This document shows positions 27,163 through 38,569 of a DNA stretch of 64,000 nucleotides, one piece after another. Both the position numbers and the translations under genes were made by a program. Each line of letters starts with the position of its first letter. Within the stretch, counting starts at the first letter, position 1. This DNA is from Trichosphaerium sp. ATCC 40318 (Eukaryota > Discosea > Flabellinia > Trichosidae): positions 62,001 to 126,000 of the forward strand of contig JALMLS010000079.1 of assembly GCA_038496445.1 (NCBI GenBank). The letters are read 5' to 3'. Below the pieces are notes generated by a model that worked only from the letters and a program-made list of their open reading frames with translations, was not told the origin of the DNA and searched no databases.

Positions 27163-27710
27163 TAGCTACGCAATTTAATCGCAGTCGTACACGTCTATAG
27201 TATTACAGCACACTTGAGGCGTTGCTCTACGACAAAGTTGACTCAATAGGTCGACTTAGCTTGAAAACAGTAAACTTGATTTTGGGTGTTTGCTTTTTTA
27301 AATAGGAACTAAAGCCTCGCGTCACTGGTTGTGAGCAAACGATATGGCAATTTATGCTACAATTGGAGCACAAACTTGACACAAGCTACAGCTGACTTTT
27401 ACAGCATTCCATATGGTGGTAATGGCACTGCACGTGCCATCGTGTAGATAATGCCGTTATACGCAACTATTGTATACATAACGGTAGAAAACTTTACAAG
27501 TGTAACTTGATTACAAAGTAGATACAAGAATACAGTTCTCTAACGAAAGCGAATCTGTGCGTTAAAAACTGTTTTGTGTCGAAGTCAGTCTGCTCACACT
27601 GGATAGATTGCGTGCAACGCTAATGTTCCTGGTTGAACTGTTATTCTCAAAGTGGCTTAACAACCTCTGCGCCTTCTCCCATAAAATCACTTCGAAAATA
27701 TGCAAGCAAC

Positions 27711-28920
27711 ATGAGTTTTGTGCTCCTATCAGGTTTTAATGCATTGAGCTGGATAGCGGGAATGATCGGGTGGCGAATGGGTGCCACCCTCGCTTTGGCT
27801 ACCATAGGTACGATATCAGTAAAGTGGAATTGAAAGGTTTTGGTATTTATGTTAATAATTCATAGGCAGAAACCTTTTAAAGATGGCTGTTCGCAATTAC
27901 GGCGGCCCTCTCGCGTATTTGCCCAATTATTTAACAAATTACGTTGTAAATAGGGCCACGCCAACGTACTAACGTGTGTGCAATATTTTTGCGTTAATAC
28001 CAATAGGTTGCTCCTTGTAGGAACAGGGAACGTGGCCACAGGAATTTCCGTGCGCGCAGCATACCTAGTAATTCAAAGCGTTGGTTCAGGTGGGAACTAG
28101 AGTAAAACAAACGTTTTGTTTACTTTTTTTTGTATGCAGGTGCTGCAACCTCCATCATCAGATTAACGATAACTGGCGTAAAGGCGACAATATACGCTGT
28201 AGCAGAAGGCGCCAAGATGATAACCAAACTGCCAAACATGCTAGCACAACAACGTGCTGCTGCGGACGCATCTATTCGCGAGGATATGAACAACAGCACA
28301 GGTAATCTCAATTACAGTAAAACACTTAATTTGAAATGTTTCGTACTAACAATACCCTTCACTCGCAGAGTACTTTGGCGAATGGGAAGTAGTCTCGACG
28401 GCTGAACAGAATACAGATGCACAGGATCCACCAGTAATAGGCGATTCTATATTACTACAATGTTCTGTAGAGGAGGCCGAGGCAATGTTCAAATCTATCA
28501 ACCACGAGGCTGTACGTTACCAAAAAAAGGGGAACGTGATTTATTTGATTCGCTTACTATTGTTGTAAGATTACATTACCAGAAGACGAGTTGGTGAACA
28601 CCTTGGAGAACTCTGTAAAGTTAGTATCTTCTGAGCCAAACTACCCCCAACTGGACGAACCATCGTCTTCAATAGAGTGGACAGACGCCGACAACTTTGG
28701 GCCAAGCCACGAAGGTGAGTCATTACCACGTTTTCGCGTTCGTTGTTAACTGAAATACTGTTAAGAACGCATGCCACTTCAAGCGTCGTATCTCACCAAC
28801 AGTTGGATATCTATTGATGTGAAGCCTCCTTCTGCCCCACCAATCAGCTTTGTGGACGATATGGGGTCTAGATTACTAAATGATGGCGAAGATGCTGAAT
28901 GTAGACCTATGGCTTCGTAA
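27711..28920 (+). CDS. Unrecognised protein with glycine-rich hydrophobic N-terminal half
   Basis: The ATG at 27711 gives MSFVLLSGFNALSWIAGMIG, then ATLALATIGRNLLKMAVRNY, and after introns GTGNVATGISVRAAYLVIQS, GAATSIIRLTITGVKATIYA. These small-residue hydrophobic stretches could be hairpin or amphipathic membrane segments. The rest is acidic and probably disordered (VSTAEQNTDAQDPP, CSVEEAEAMFKSINHEA, PSSSIEWTDADNFGPSHE), ending EDAECRPMAS at 28920. Six short introns keep frame. No family recognised. An earlier in-frame start near 27633 would add about 26 residues but has no ATG. Divergent from PTEN (548 nt). Confidence 0.6.
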
Positions 28921-29106
28921 ACGCTCCCCAGAAAGTTAGTACCACACGCTACGTATGTGGCATTGTAACAGAGTAAATACTGTTTTGTAATTGGTGGAAT
29001 TCCAGGTTTTGTTTTTACCGTATTTTTCCTCCTTACGCGTTTTTCAACACAAATTCCTACCATTTTCTTCCGTTTTCACTTTCAAGGTTTACATTAGCAA
29101 CTACAC

Positions 29107-31258
29107 ATGGCAGAAACAACAAATAGCACAACAGATCCAATAGAAGTTAATCTTACAAAAGAAAACCCTTCTTTTAGCATAGAATCTGCTTGTATGCAAT
29201 GCGGGAGCGAAAGAGGAAGAACGACGTTCCTTTACACGGAAATACCTTTTTTTCACGAGATAATAGTGTCAAACTTCGTTTGTCCAGGTACCTACGCATG
29301 GAGAAACATTGAGCGCATTAAATTTTAATTTAGACTGTGGTTGGAAAAATAATTCTGTACAAAATGCTGGAGCTATACAACTCACTGGTGTGGACATTAC
29401 GCTCACCGCTACGTGTAAAAAGGTAATTAAACTAAAATTATACGCATTCTTACCTAATCCAAATAATGTTGTTTTGTAGGATTGCGACCGCTCTATCGTC
29501 AAATCCACCACCTGTACAATAAAGCTTCCACAACTTGATTTTGAAATACCACCAGAAACACAAGGCGGCACCTTGAACACAATAGAAGGTAGGTGGCGTT
29601 GGTAGCGTTATATACGTGGGTTCATCGCGTGGTAGGTATTCTGTCACGTGCGTCAGAAGGATTAGCCAGCCTATTGGTCCGCCCAGATATAGATGCAGCA
29701 AGTAGAGAACGTATAGCCACTGTTGTTGCCAAGCTCAGAGCATATGCTGCCGCTGAAGAACCATTTACTTTCCAACTTAATGATCCCTCTGGAAATAGTT
29801 ACATAGAGAACCCGTATCCACCCACATTATTTACCAACATTTACAGTACAGTTTTGATGGCTTTCTTGTCTTTAACTCTCCAAGTTTTGCACCAGAGGCA
29901 GATCCAAACATGACTGTACTAAGGTTCAGACGCAATAAACAACAAGACGAAATGCTTGGCGTAGTGCCTGAGGATAAAACAGACCAAACAGAACAAGCCA
30001 TTAGCAACAGGTAGAGTCAATCATTAGCAGTGTCAACGAAACCGTTTTTTGGTTCTTACAAAGAATGTTACTAGAGAATTTACACGTGCTGGTTCATCCA
30101 AAGTGTCTATACTACAAACCCCAGAAGCAATTGCAGCCCTGGAAAAGAGCATCAGCACACTGTAAGCCCCATTAACTTTGTTAAAAAGAGTTGTATTTGT
30201 TGTTGACGCCATGAACAGGACGACAACTTGAAGGAAGTTTTTGAATTCCCAGGCCGTTGTATCATGTGCCACGAACCGGGTGTACAAAGAATGTTGTGTA
30301 TAAGTACGTGCGCTAGTTAGTAAGGTAAGCCATCTATCGCTCATTACTCTGTTACAGCTATCCCATACTTTAAGGATTGTATCATCATGTCATATAATTG
30401 TAATGCTTGTGGCTACAAAGACAACGAGGTCAAGTCTGCTGGTGCCATTTCAAAGAGGTGCAGTATCGATCCAATCAACCTTTAACCTGACAACGCGTAT
30501 TTAGGGGTAAACGTGTAACATTGCGCGTTACAAAACCAGTCGACCTCGCCAGAGATGTATTGAAGGTATGTATTCGATTGTTCACTCTTGTGCATTGTTT
30601 GTTAACTTGAAACAATGGTAGTCTGAAACAGCCGCAATACATATTCCGGAGATAGATCTGCGAGTGGCACCTGGTGCACACGTACGTCACTTTGTAGTTT
30701 ATAAACTAGTGACTGTGGTCTGCAACAAACCACCAGGTCTCACATTTTTTGTAGGGAGGAAAATTCACAACAGTTGAAGGTTTAATCGCTTCTGTTAGTA
30801 ACAATCTAGCCAACAGTCCCTTTATTACGGGTGATAGCGCACAAAAAGATCAAAAGGACAAATTTCACTCATTCATTGATAAGTTGCGCCGCGTACGTGC
30901 ACAATATTTCGAATTAGCAGCCTTCTTTTCCTCAACTACCTCACACCAACACCACTCGCATAGTTTCAAAAACTAGAATCCCCATGGACATTAGTAATGC
31001 ACGACCCAATGGCCAACAGTTACGTTCAAAACATAAAGTACCCAGAGAAGGATGAAGCGCTTGAAGTCATGGAATATGAGCGTACACAGCAAGAAAATGA
31101 TGTACGTGCAAATCCAATCGGCAAAGCCAAATCGTAGTGCAGTTATTGCTTGCTCACTTTTTAAAAACTAGGAACTCGGTATCTCCGATATGAACACAGA
31201 AAATTATATGGAGCCGGAAACAAAGGCAAATAAAGATCAAGACACTGATAAAAAATAA
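29107..31258 (+). CDS. ZPR1: ZPR1 zinc-finger protein
   Basis: ZPR1 has two tandem modules, each a C4 zinc finger followed by an A/B beta domain. Module 1: [35 protein letters not shown], then, after an intron, [19 protein letters not shown]. Module 2: [20 protein letters not shown] (about 30240), [40 protein letters not shown]. The four cysteines of each finger (CxxC...CxxC) are present, and the EGTL-type helical hairpin motifs are seen as GGTLNTIEG and GGKFTTVEG. The protein is an eEF1A chaperone in yeast and shuttles to the nucleus. Many small introns; stop at 31256-31258. Confidence 0.93.
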
Positions 31259-31378
31259 AGAGGCGTATCACGTGCTGGATAGACCAATTTCCCTCAAAAA
31301 AAAATAGAAAAAAAGAACAAACTGAATAAAAATCCGATTCACGGTGACGTTTGTCGTGGTTCGCGACTAGAAGAACAA

Positions 31379-31571
31379 TGCGTTTCTATTTTGCGCCGTT
31401 TAAGCGTGACATTGTTTTGTCTCTCGTGTAGCATACCAAATTTCCTAACTAAGACTACTCGACTTTATGATGCTGTACGGTGCGTTGTGCGCGGCTTGAT
31501 TTGTTTGTGTGTTTTTACAAGCAATCTTATTTTAAATCACACAGTTTTTACAAACTGCCAGCATATTCTTG
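31379..31571 (+). CDS. Possible very small gene in the ZPR1-ARID gap
   Basis: An ATG at 31379 opens MRFYFAPFKRDIVLSL. Splicing a 28-nt GTGTAG...CTAAG interval and a GTGCGT...ACAG interval would join TTRLYDAVR and FYKLPAYS before a stop. The peptide is short (about 33 residues), and one intron would be shorter than usual. It may instead be 5' UTR or noise in the 660-nt gap between ZPR1 and the ARID gene, where nothing else is visible. Confidence 0.2.
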
Positions 31572-31919
31572 AGCGACACAGCAACTTGCGAAAGGTGAGT
31601 GATTCAGTTTGAAATAGATTTGCCCGTGGTGGCTACAGCGCGTAGACATTTTAGCGGCAGGCCAGAACATTTTGAACACATTTCAAGCTTTTACTGCAGG
31701 CGTCAATACCCCGCCGAGCCACCACAGCCAAAAAATGAAGCTCCATTTACCATATTTCTATAATTTCGTACTAAAAACGTGCTCAACAGTTTTTTAACTT
31801 TTCACGCCTCTCAATACTTTACTACGTACGCTTCGCGCTCATTTTATGGCCCGCGGGCGTTAATTGTGAATTTGGTTTGACTCATTTATTTTAACTTTTT
31901 AATGGCGTAGGTGTAAACT

Positions 31920-34349
31920 ATGGCGAGGTACAGGCCTGAATTTCAGACAGTTGGCGTTCTTGCTACACGCAGACTATGGATGCAGCATTACAGCCAATTT
32001 ATGGCTCTCAAGGGCAAGTCAATCTCCAAAATACCTGTAATGGGGTACAAAGAACTCGATCTGTACCGGTTGTACCAAGAAGTCATTTCTTATGGCGGTT
32101 TTCAAGAGGTACGCGCTGATCTGTTAAAATGTTGTTCATGCCAAGAAATTTCACGCACACTCCTCACCACTGCATTTTTATGTGGCATTTGAAAAGAAAT
32201 AAAAGGGTGTACATGCCAAACATTTACCCTTTTTCAAAACCAAATGTTGTTATTTGTGTCACAGCGAAGCGTGCACGCACAAATTCATCCTTTAATTTTT
32301 TTTTGACGCCAGTCGCGTGAAATGACCTTTGTTGCGAAAACGTTTTGGCGTCGTTGATGTCATAAAAATGTCATTTTTACAATGCGCTAGTGCACGAAAA
32401 AAAAATCCCTAAACCACCAACTTTACACCAAACTTTTTTGTTTCGTCATCCTTTTGTATCTACTGTTGTACAATACTCACAAAATACAAAATTTTTCTGT
32501 GTACAGACTTCCATTTTTTGAACGCCGTTTTGTTTTATTGACTGGTTGGTACAAGGTTGTTGATAATGTTGGCACATGGAGTAAAATTTGGAAAAGCTTA
32601 CCGAACTATGATCCATCCATTACGGACTCTTCGTATCGTCTAAAAAAGAACTATGAAAAGTTCTTATACGACTACGAGAACAACTTTTTCGACTACGAGA
32701 AACGTCAACCGAGAGGTGATCTCAACCTACCAAAACTAGAGTACGTCACTACTTCAACACTGGATTCGCATAAAAATAAAAAATCTCCTAACTCAAAGCC
32801 TGGGTAGAGACGTTAAAGTACCACCGCCAGTAGTAACGAACGCCCAATATTCATCCAAAGCCAAAACACGAAAGCCAACAAGGCGGCCAAGAGCACGGTC
32901 TAGAACAAGTCCCACCCCTCCACCTGTCAACCCACCTGCGCAAACCGAGAACTTACCACCAACTCAAGGAAAGACGGAAGAGGACGAAGTCAAGTCAGAG
33001 GAAGAGGAGGTACCACACGCTTTAAAATAATGAGTAGATTGGCTGGAAATATCGGTTTTGCTGTTGATCTGCTTGCTCCGTTTTGTTACTTATACGTGCA
33101 TTAGTTAAAAATCCCTGACATGCCTTCGATGCCAATGAAACTGACAGATTCGTTGATACTGCTCGATCCTGGATTGGTTATACCTCGTCCACCTTATTTT
33201 GATACGCGTTTCATTTACCCTGTTGGCTTTAAAACGTACGAACATGCCACTGTTACATCTCTTTGTGAGCTCACAAACAAAATAGATCGCGGCTGTACCC
33301 ATCCATGAAAGACCCTTCAAAGAAAGTGCAATACATTTGTGAAATAACAGACATGGGCCATCAGTACGTTTAAATGATACTTCTCCGTTGATTTATGCAT
33401 TCGGCGAGTCACTGCTAACTTTGGCTCTTCAATAGGCCTGTGTTCACTATAGCTCCTAAAGATGCTCCTGAAGAGGTTGTGGTGAATAGATTAACACCCG
33501 GAGAATGCTGGCAGGTGGTCAGAGAGCGCATCCAGGCGGCAGGGTATGTGTTTCAAACCAACAATTTATTGGATGGTGTTGCTTACAAAGATGCTCTTTA
33601 AATTTTCTAATAACAAGTGATAGAGGAACGCCAGATGCCACACCAGGAACAGCTCTATTCGGATTAGAGCATCCTGAAGTACAGAAACTGTTGCAACGCA
33701 TGTTACAATACACGCAAGACACACTTGTTAGGTACGTATGGTTTATCGCTTGCTGGGCTGTCCCGTTGATAATGTAACGTAATTTTCAGGCTTCCAAAGA
33801 AACGACGTTACAATAAGCGACAGCGAAAAAACAATGGAAAATTTTATGCTGAGGGCTATACGTCCGTCAAGCGCATGAGACTCGATATAGAGAAGCATCA
33901 CAAGTACGTGGATGGGACATATTAGATAGCCTCGAGCCTTACTAGCACTTGCTAACACACGTGGTAGAGCTACTGACGGATTTGTGGACCCTCTCGAAGC
34001 TGATGCTAATGTCATTGGTACGCAGCTAAGGGTACCATGAAATTGTAGCTAAATCTTCGTCAATAGGTAAAGACGCTTTGGGGCCTACGGCACCTATCCT
34101 CCCAAACTTACCGTCTCCTCCACCTCCTCACAATCCTGTTTTTATCACACCTCCACCGGCACGTGCAAATTTACTATATTGTGGCATATCACTATAAATT
34201 TTGTTTATTGTTTACTTCAGGGAGGCGCACCAGTGTATCAAAACTACGGTGTACCAACGATGCCAAAAGACAACAATCCTTACTACTTCGACTTTCTCTT
34301 TTTGTATAATTTATTTTCGCAAAAGGGATACACCAATCCATCCGTGTAA
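31920..34349 (+). CDS. ARID + FYRN + FYRC chromatin protein
   Basis: The start is the ATG at 31920. The ARID DNA-binding domain spans two exons across a 450-nt intron: KIPVMGYKELDLYRLYQEVI, SYGGFQEV, then VDNVGTWSKIWKSLPNYDPS and YRLKKNYEKFLYDYE. A basic, proline-rich linker (RKPTRRPRARSRTSPTPPP) and an acidic run precede FYRN (LILLDPGLVIPRPPYFDTRF, IYPVGFKTYEHATV, KVQYICEITDMG) and FYRC (PVFTIAPKDAPEEVV, LTPGECWQVVRERI, ALFGLEHPEVQKLLQRML). The C-terminal tail is proline-rich and ends KGYTNPSV at 34349. All junctions from ARID to FYRC keep one frame, so this is a single protein. FYRN/FYRC occur in trithorax/MLL proteins and TBRG1; ARID binds AT-rich DNA in SWI/SNF subunits and KDM5. A nuclear chromatin role is likely. 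Confidence 0.85.
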
Positions 34350-34476
34350 CGCCATAGTGTGCGGACTGTACTTTATGTAAAACTGCAAAAAAAAACCTTC
34401 TGTAACAAAAAAAAAGCAAAAAAACGAAATTAGCTAAAATCGTCAACTGTATTCAACTTCTCTTGCATCACAAACA

Positions 34477-34939
34477 ATGTTACCAGTACAAGGCGCTACG
34501 CGTTGGAGTGCGCAAACACTTGCCAAATACGCCAGTGTAAATGCTAGGCAATTTGGCTACTCACAACAGAGCTTTTGCGCTACCAGACAACTGTTGGCTG
34601 GACAAACAATCGAGAGAGCTACTACAGCTGGTCACAGTTGGCAACATCTTTTAAGAAACAAGTATTTAATGATTTGTCTAATTCTATCGTATTTATACTC
34701 TATAGACCTCTCAAGGAACTAGTAGGACCTATTTGCGTCTTAACTTTTATATTTGCTTCCCAGGCCATCATTCGCTACGTTCATTCATGTACGTACTCTA
34801 TTATCGTGTGACAGATCGAAAAAGAGCTAATTAGAGCTTGTAGCTACTCTCGTGATGGACAATGTTATAATGCCAAACAGTACGTTATACTTTTATAAAC
34901 AATGACGTATTTAACCGCTTTAGGGGATATTTGGATTAA
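34477..34939 (+). CDS. Small predicted mitochondrial single-TM protein, unrecognised
   Basis: MLPVQGATRWSAQTLAKYAS has the Arg/Ser/Ala-rich, acid-free composition of a mitochondrial presequence. It continues to GHSWQHLLRNK, is spliced to PLKELVGPICVLTFIFASQA (one TM helix), and after a 42-nt intron ends SCTACSYSRDGQCYNAKQGY-LD with the stop at 34937-34939. About 110 residues over four exons. The size and layout recall accessory subunits of respiratory complexes, but no family is recognised. Intron choices at about 34798 and 34890 were made to keep frame. Confidence 0.5.
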
Positions 34940-35174
34940 AGCGCCTGTTCTTCACATGCCACGAAAGAAACTTGAAAGAGCAGAACAATAGTCTCATTAA
35001 TCGTTCCATTTTTATCGTAACCGCATTATATTCACACTGTACAACGCCTCTGAGCCATTTCAACTTGTAATGTATGACAGACAACCAACACTGCTTAAGT
35101 ATTTTAAGATTTTAGTAAATTCTTTTTCAATAAAACAAAGCTCCGAGCAACCTTTACCCGCAAATCCAAAAAAC

Positions 35175-36047
35175 ATGGTACCCTTTTAATCAATACGTTG
35201 ACATGAGTGCTTTACGCCTATAAAAAGAGGTGTATTGATAAAATAACTACAAAACCCGTTACAACTCTTGCTCTACGCGCGTATATATGTTTGTTGCTAA
35301 AAGCGAGTAGAGTACATCAGCAAAAGACAGTTTGACCGAAGAACAAAAAGCAGAGTTCAGAGAGGCGTTCAACCTATTCGACAAAGACTGTGATGGTGCG
35401 TTTTGCATCAGTTTCGCTGATCCACTCAAGATCTTGCAGGTAGCATCACAACGAAGGAATTGGGCACCGTTATGAGGTCCCTCGGCCAAAAACCAACTGA
35501 CAGTCAGCTCGTGGACATGATTAACGAGGTTGATGTTGACGGTATGCAAAACTATTTTTGTTCGTTGCAACTCCGTTTTTTTTTCGGTCTCTCACGTTAT
35601 TAATGGCGTGTCCGCGTAAAAATGGCGTATTATTGGAACTAGTCTGTTGCGAGAAATAAAAAGCTTATTACCATTGTAGGTGACGGACAAATCGACTTTG
35701 AAGAGTTTTTGGAGATGATGGCAAAAAAAATGAAGGACGTAGACACCGATCACGAAATTCGTGAAGCCTTTAATGTCTTTGATAAAGACGGAAACGGTTA
35801 CATTGATGCCTCTGAATTACGTAGCGTTATGTTGAGTCTTGGAGAGAAATTATCTGACGAAGAGGTAGGAACCACTATCCCAACCTTTTAATTTTTTTTA
35901 TGGTTGCAAACCAACAAAGCAAAACCGTTTTTAACACTGCTGGTGATTTAGGTAAATCAAATGATCAAGGAAGCCGATAATGACGGTGATGGTAAAGTAG
36001 ATTTCCAAGAGTTCCAAAAAATGATGGGCGTCATGGGTATGAAGTAG
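35175..36047 (+). CDS. CALM: Calmodulin
   Basis: Four canonical EF-hand loops are present: DKDCDG/SITTKE (split by an intron), [24 protein letters not shown] and [12 protein letters not shown], each with acidic residues at positions 1, 3, 5 and 12. The opening [20 protein letters not shown] and the inter-lobe linker [19 protein letters not shown] are typical; GEKLSDEE retains the trimethyl-lysine site. The stop is at 36045-36047 after MGVMGMK. The coding frame before SLTEEQ reads STSAKD. No ATG adjoins it, so the first exon must end with ATG before an intron; the ATG at 35175, directly followed by GTACCC, fits and is used here, but this start is uncertain. It is the cytosolic calcium sensor. 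Confidence 0.9.
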
Positions 36048-36292
36048 AGTAACTCAACCTGTTTGTAATTAAAATAAATCAACAAAAACTTTCCGAATCC
36101 AACAAAAAACCCACAAAAACAGACCAAGCCGTGAACGGATGATGCGAGTCATGACCTGTCTTAGCACTTATGAATGTACCACTACAACTATGTTGATACA
36201 GTAACCGTGAAGCAGTGTTTGTAAAGTAAAAACCAACAAGATTTACTGCGATTGACCGATAGAGGACACATTGTGACATTTGATGCCGTCAA

Positions 36293-36650
36293 ATGATACA
36301 TAACACTTGCTTTCTGTTTGTCTGCTGTTTGACGGCGTGTTTGGCGATAAATGGGACTACTGGTAACATCACACAGCCAACAGGTTCCAAATTTTGTATT
36401 ACTTGGGCTTTTCTCTCATGACATGCGTGTAGGTTGGGAGTACTTTAATCCTACACCCCCAAAACGTATTGATGGTACAATTTATTACACTATGTCATAA
36501 TTTGACCCCTATGTAGCATACGGCGGTGTATTTCTAGGGATAGCGTGCGCAACAGCTCTTCTTGGCTCTATTGTATTCTGCAAGTTTATTTACATTACTT
36601 GGAGCGCCTCACCGCAACAACCATATGGTAGACGCCGCACAATGACCTAA
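36293..36650 (+). CDS. Small signal-peptide plus single-TM protein, unrecognised
   Basis: Three exons give an N-terminal signal peptide (MIHNTCFLFVCCLTACLA), a short ectodomain with an N-glycosylation sequon (NGTTGWEYFNPTPPKRID), a TM helix (GVFLGIACATALLGSIVFC) and a short basic cytosolic tail ending YGRRRTMT. The total is about 80 residues and both introns keep frame. Type I membrane topology is predicted. No family recognised. It lies between calmodulin and the X8-domain gene. Confidence 0.6.
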
Positions 36651-36739
36651 TACTAGGTTTGAACAAAGTTGACATCGTTGTAACATAAAAAAAATTAGCA
36701 ATCCAGAAAACATCCACGCCTTTTTTGTGCCACAACTGT

Positions 36740-38309
36740 ATGGCGATCAAACACCTCTTGTTCATTTCCCTTATGTTTGGCGTTGCCTTCAGCGCCAATC
36801 CAACCTTACCAGAAGGGTTTCCGCCGTCGTTTCAAACCTCGGTTCGCTGCGCACGTGATATTCTCGTACTAACTTACACGTGCGTCTAGGTATCCGTTGC
36901 TGTCAATAATGGCACCACCTTGCTTTTTTCCAGAGTGGAGATAATACAGGTGAATGCTGGAACAACGGAAGCTTGTAGGTACGATGATTAGTGCCAAATC
37001 AATACTTTTTATTTCTGAACTAATGTTCGGCGTATTCTTAACACCCATCTTTTGATGTTGGGTCTAATGAGCATTCAATTAGATGGAACCAACGAAATCC
37101 ACATGATCCAGGCGAAACCAAACCCGTTGACTATTGTAATTACACGTCAGGATTACACTTCCATCTCACTGATGGCGACAATAGTGGCACTTGTGCCATG
37201 TCATTCGCTAGTAGTACTGCATCAACTGCATCTCGATTGACCGTGAACTAATGAATTATTTTTAGAAGGTACGCCACAGATCATATTCCCTCCAGAAGTC
37301 ATAGCAAACGCCTTGTACACTGGCACTCAAAAGGCACGTGTTCATTCACTAATAAAAATTGACAGCTTCAAAATCACACAGTTTCCTGGTGATATCATAT
37401 GTGACGTTTTCTTCGCGCCTGCTGTAACCGTCAATGAAACATTGCAGAACGTGCAGATCATGATTGTACAAGGTAACAATACAAATATTCAGACAGCCAA
37501 AAGGCAACTAACGTATGTCTGTTAGGTACCAATAATCCATACTACATATCCATTGTCGATTCGGCAAGCGGCATTGAAGCTTCTTGGGTACTCAATTACC
37601 AGTTTGTACTCTCACTAATTACTGCAGTAGACATTTTCAGACTTCTCGTGAGTAGTTTTAATTGGCTCAACAAATCTGTGTAAGCCTTAGAATCGCTTAC
37701 ACCTGTTAGAACGACTCCAAGCAACCCACCACATGCTTGCATTATACCACCGGCCTTGTGCAAGGCGCAAGTGTACGTGTGTAAAATCAAAGCCACGGTG
37801 AACGCTACACAACTTCAAGCAGGGCTGGATTGGGTATGTTCTAAAGGTGGTATCGATTGCGGGCACGTGCAATACTACTTGATTGATAACGCTAACAATG
37901 TAGTTTTAGGCCAATAAATCAAGGTGGATCACACTACTACCCGAACACATTGAGTTAGTACCATCATCTTTCACGTTAATAAATACATCTCACTCTCAAT
38001 ATCGTTTAGCTGCGCACTGTAATTGGGCGTTCAATACGTACTACCAGGGTAAGTAATACAAAGTGTAGCCTCCTGTTAATGTAACAATTCACCTAGCGAA
38101 CAAGAAAACACAAGGCGATGCGGCGTGTAGCTTTGGTAATATAGCTAGATTGGTGCCACCATTGGCTGATCACAGCATCACGATAGGCAGGCAACAAGGC
38201 ACGAGCATAACTCCACAAAAGTATCGGCTAAGTGTTTTATTACTAGAACAACTTACTGGGAATTTGTTTCTGCCTTTAGAACTTACCTGTCCATGGGCAA
38301 CCACGTGAT
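36740..38309 (+). CDS. Secreted X8 (CBM43) carbohydrate-binding-domain protein
   Basis: A signal peptide (MAIKHLLFISLMFGVAFSA) leads to beta-rich exons (SVAVNNGTTLLFSRVEIIQ, IFPPEVIANALYTGTQ, KIDSFKITQFPGDIICDVFF), a Pro/Thr linker (TPVRTTPSNPPHACIIPP) and an X8 domain. The X8 conserved pattern is clear: TQLQAGLDWVCSKGGIDCG, PINQGGSHYYPNTL, TAHCNWAFNTYYQ, then GDAACSFGNIARLVPP. A 47-nt intron with a GC donor (37863-37909) is required to join DCG to PINQGG. X8 domains bind beta-1,3-glucan in plant, fungal and oomycete wall proteins, usually beside a GH17 or GH72 domain; no glycosidase is visible here. The C-terminus is moderately hydrophobic. Internal exon borders at 37010-37270 and 37600-37685 remain ambiguous. 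Confidence 0.68.
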
Positions 38310-38569
38310 TTAACTCATGTACTTTTTTTTAATCCGCCTTATTGTTTGGAAATACACAATAAAATTCTTTTTTCATGGCAAGAAAGAGAGTCTTGTTGCT
38401 TTATTTGAACAAGGAGGTTAAAACCATCGAAACGCCAAGATCTCTGGTAAAGTTCATTAAAATGACGTTGTTGACAGATATTTTAGCTTGTGACAGTTTA
38501 TCTGTAGCGTGTAGTTTTATTCCACAAATCTGGGTTGTCTGCAGGAAAATGGTCAGTTCAAAAAGTCAA

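Noticed and set aside
35210-35235. CTATAAAAAG as a calmodulin TATA box
   Set aside because: If the ATG at 35175 is the start, this lies inside the first intron; it would only be a TATA box if the start were downstream, where no usable ATG was found.
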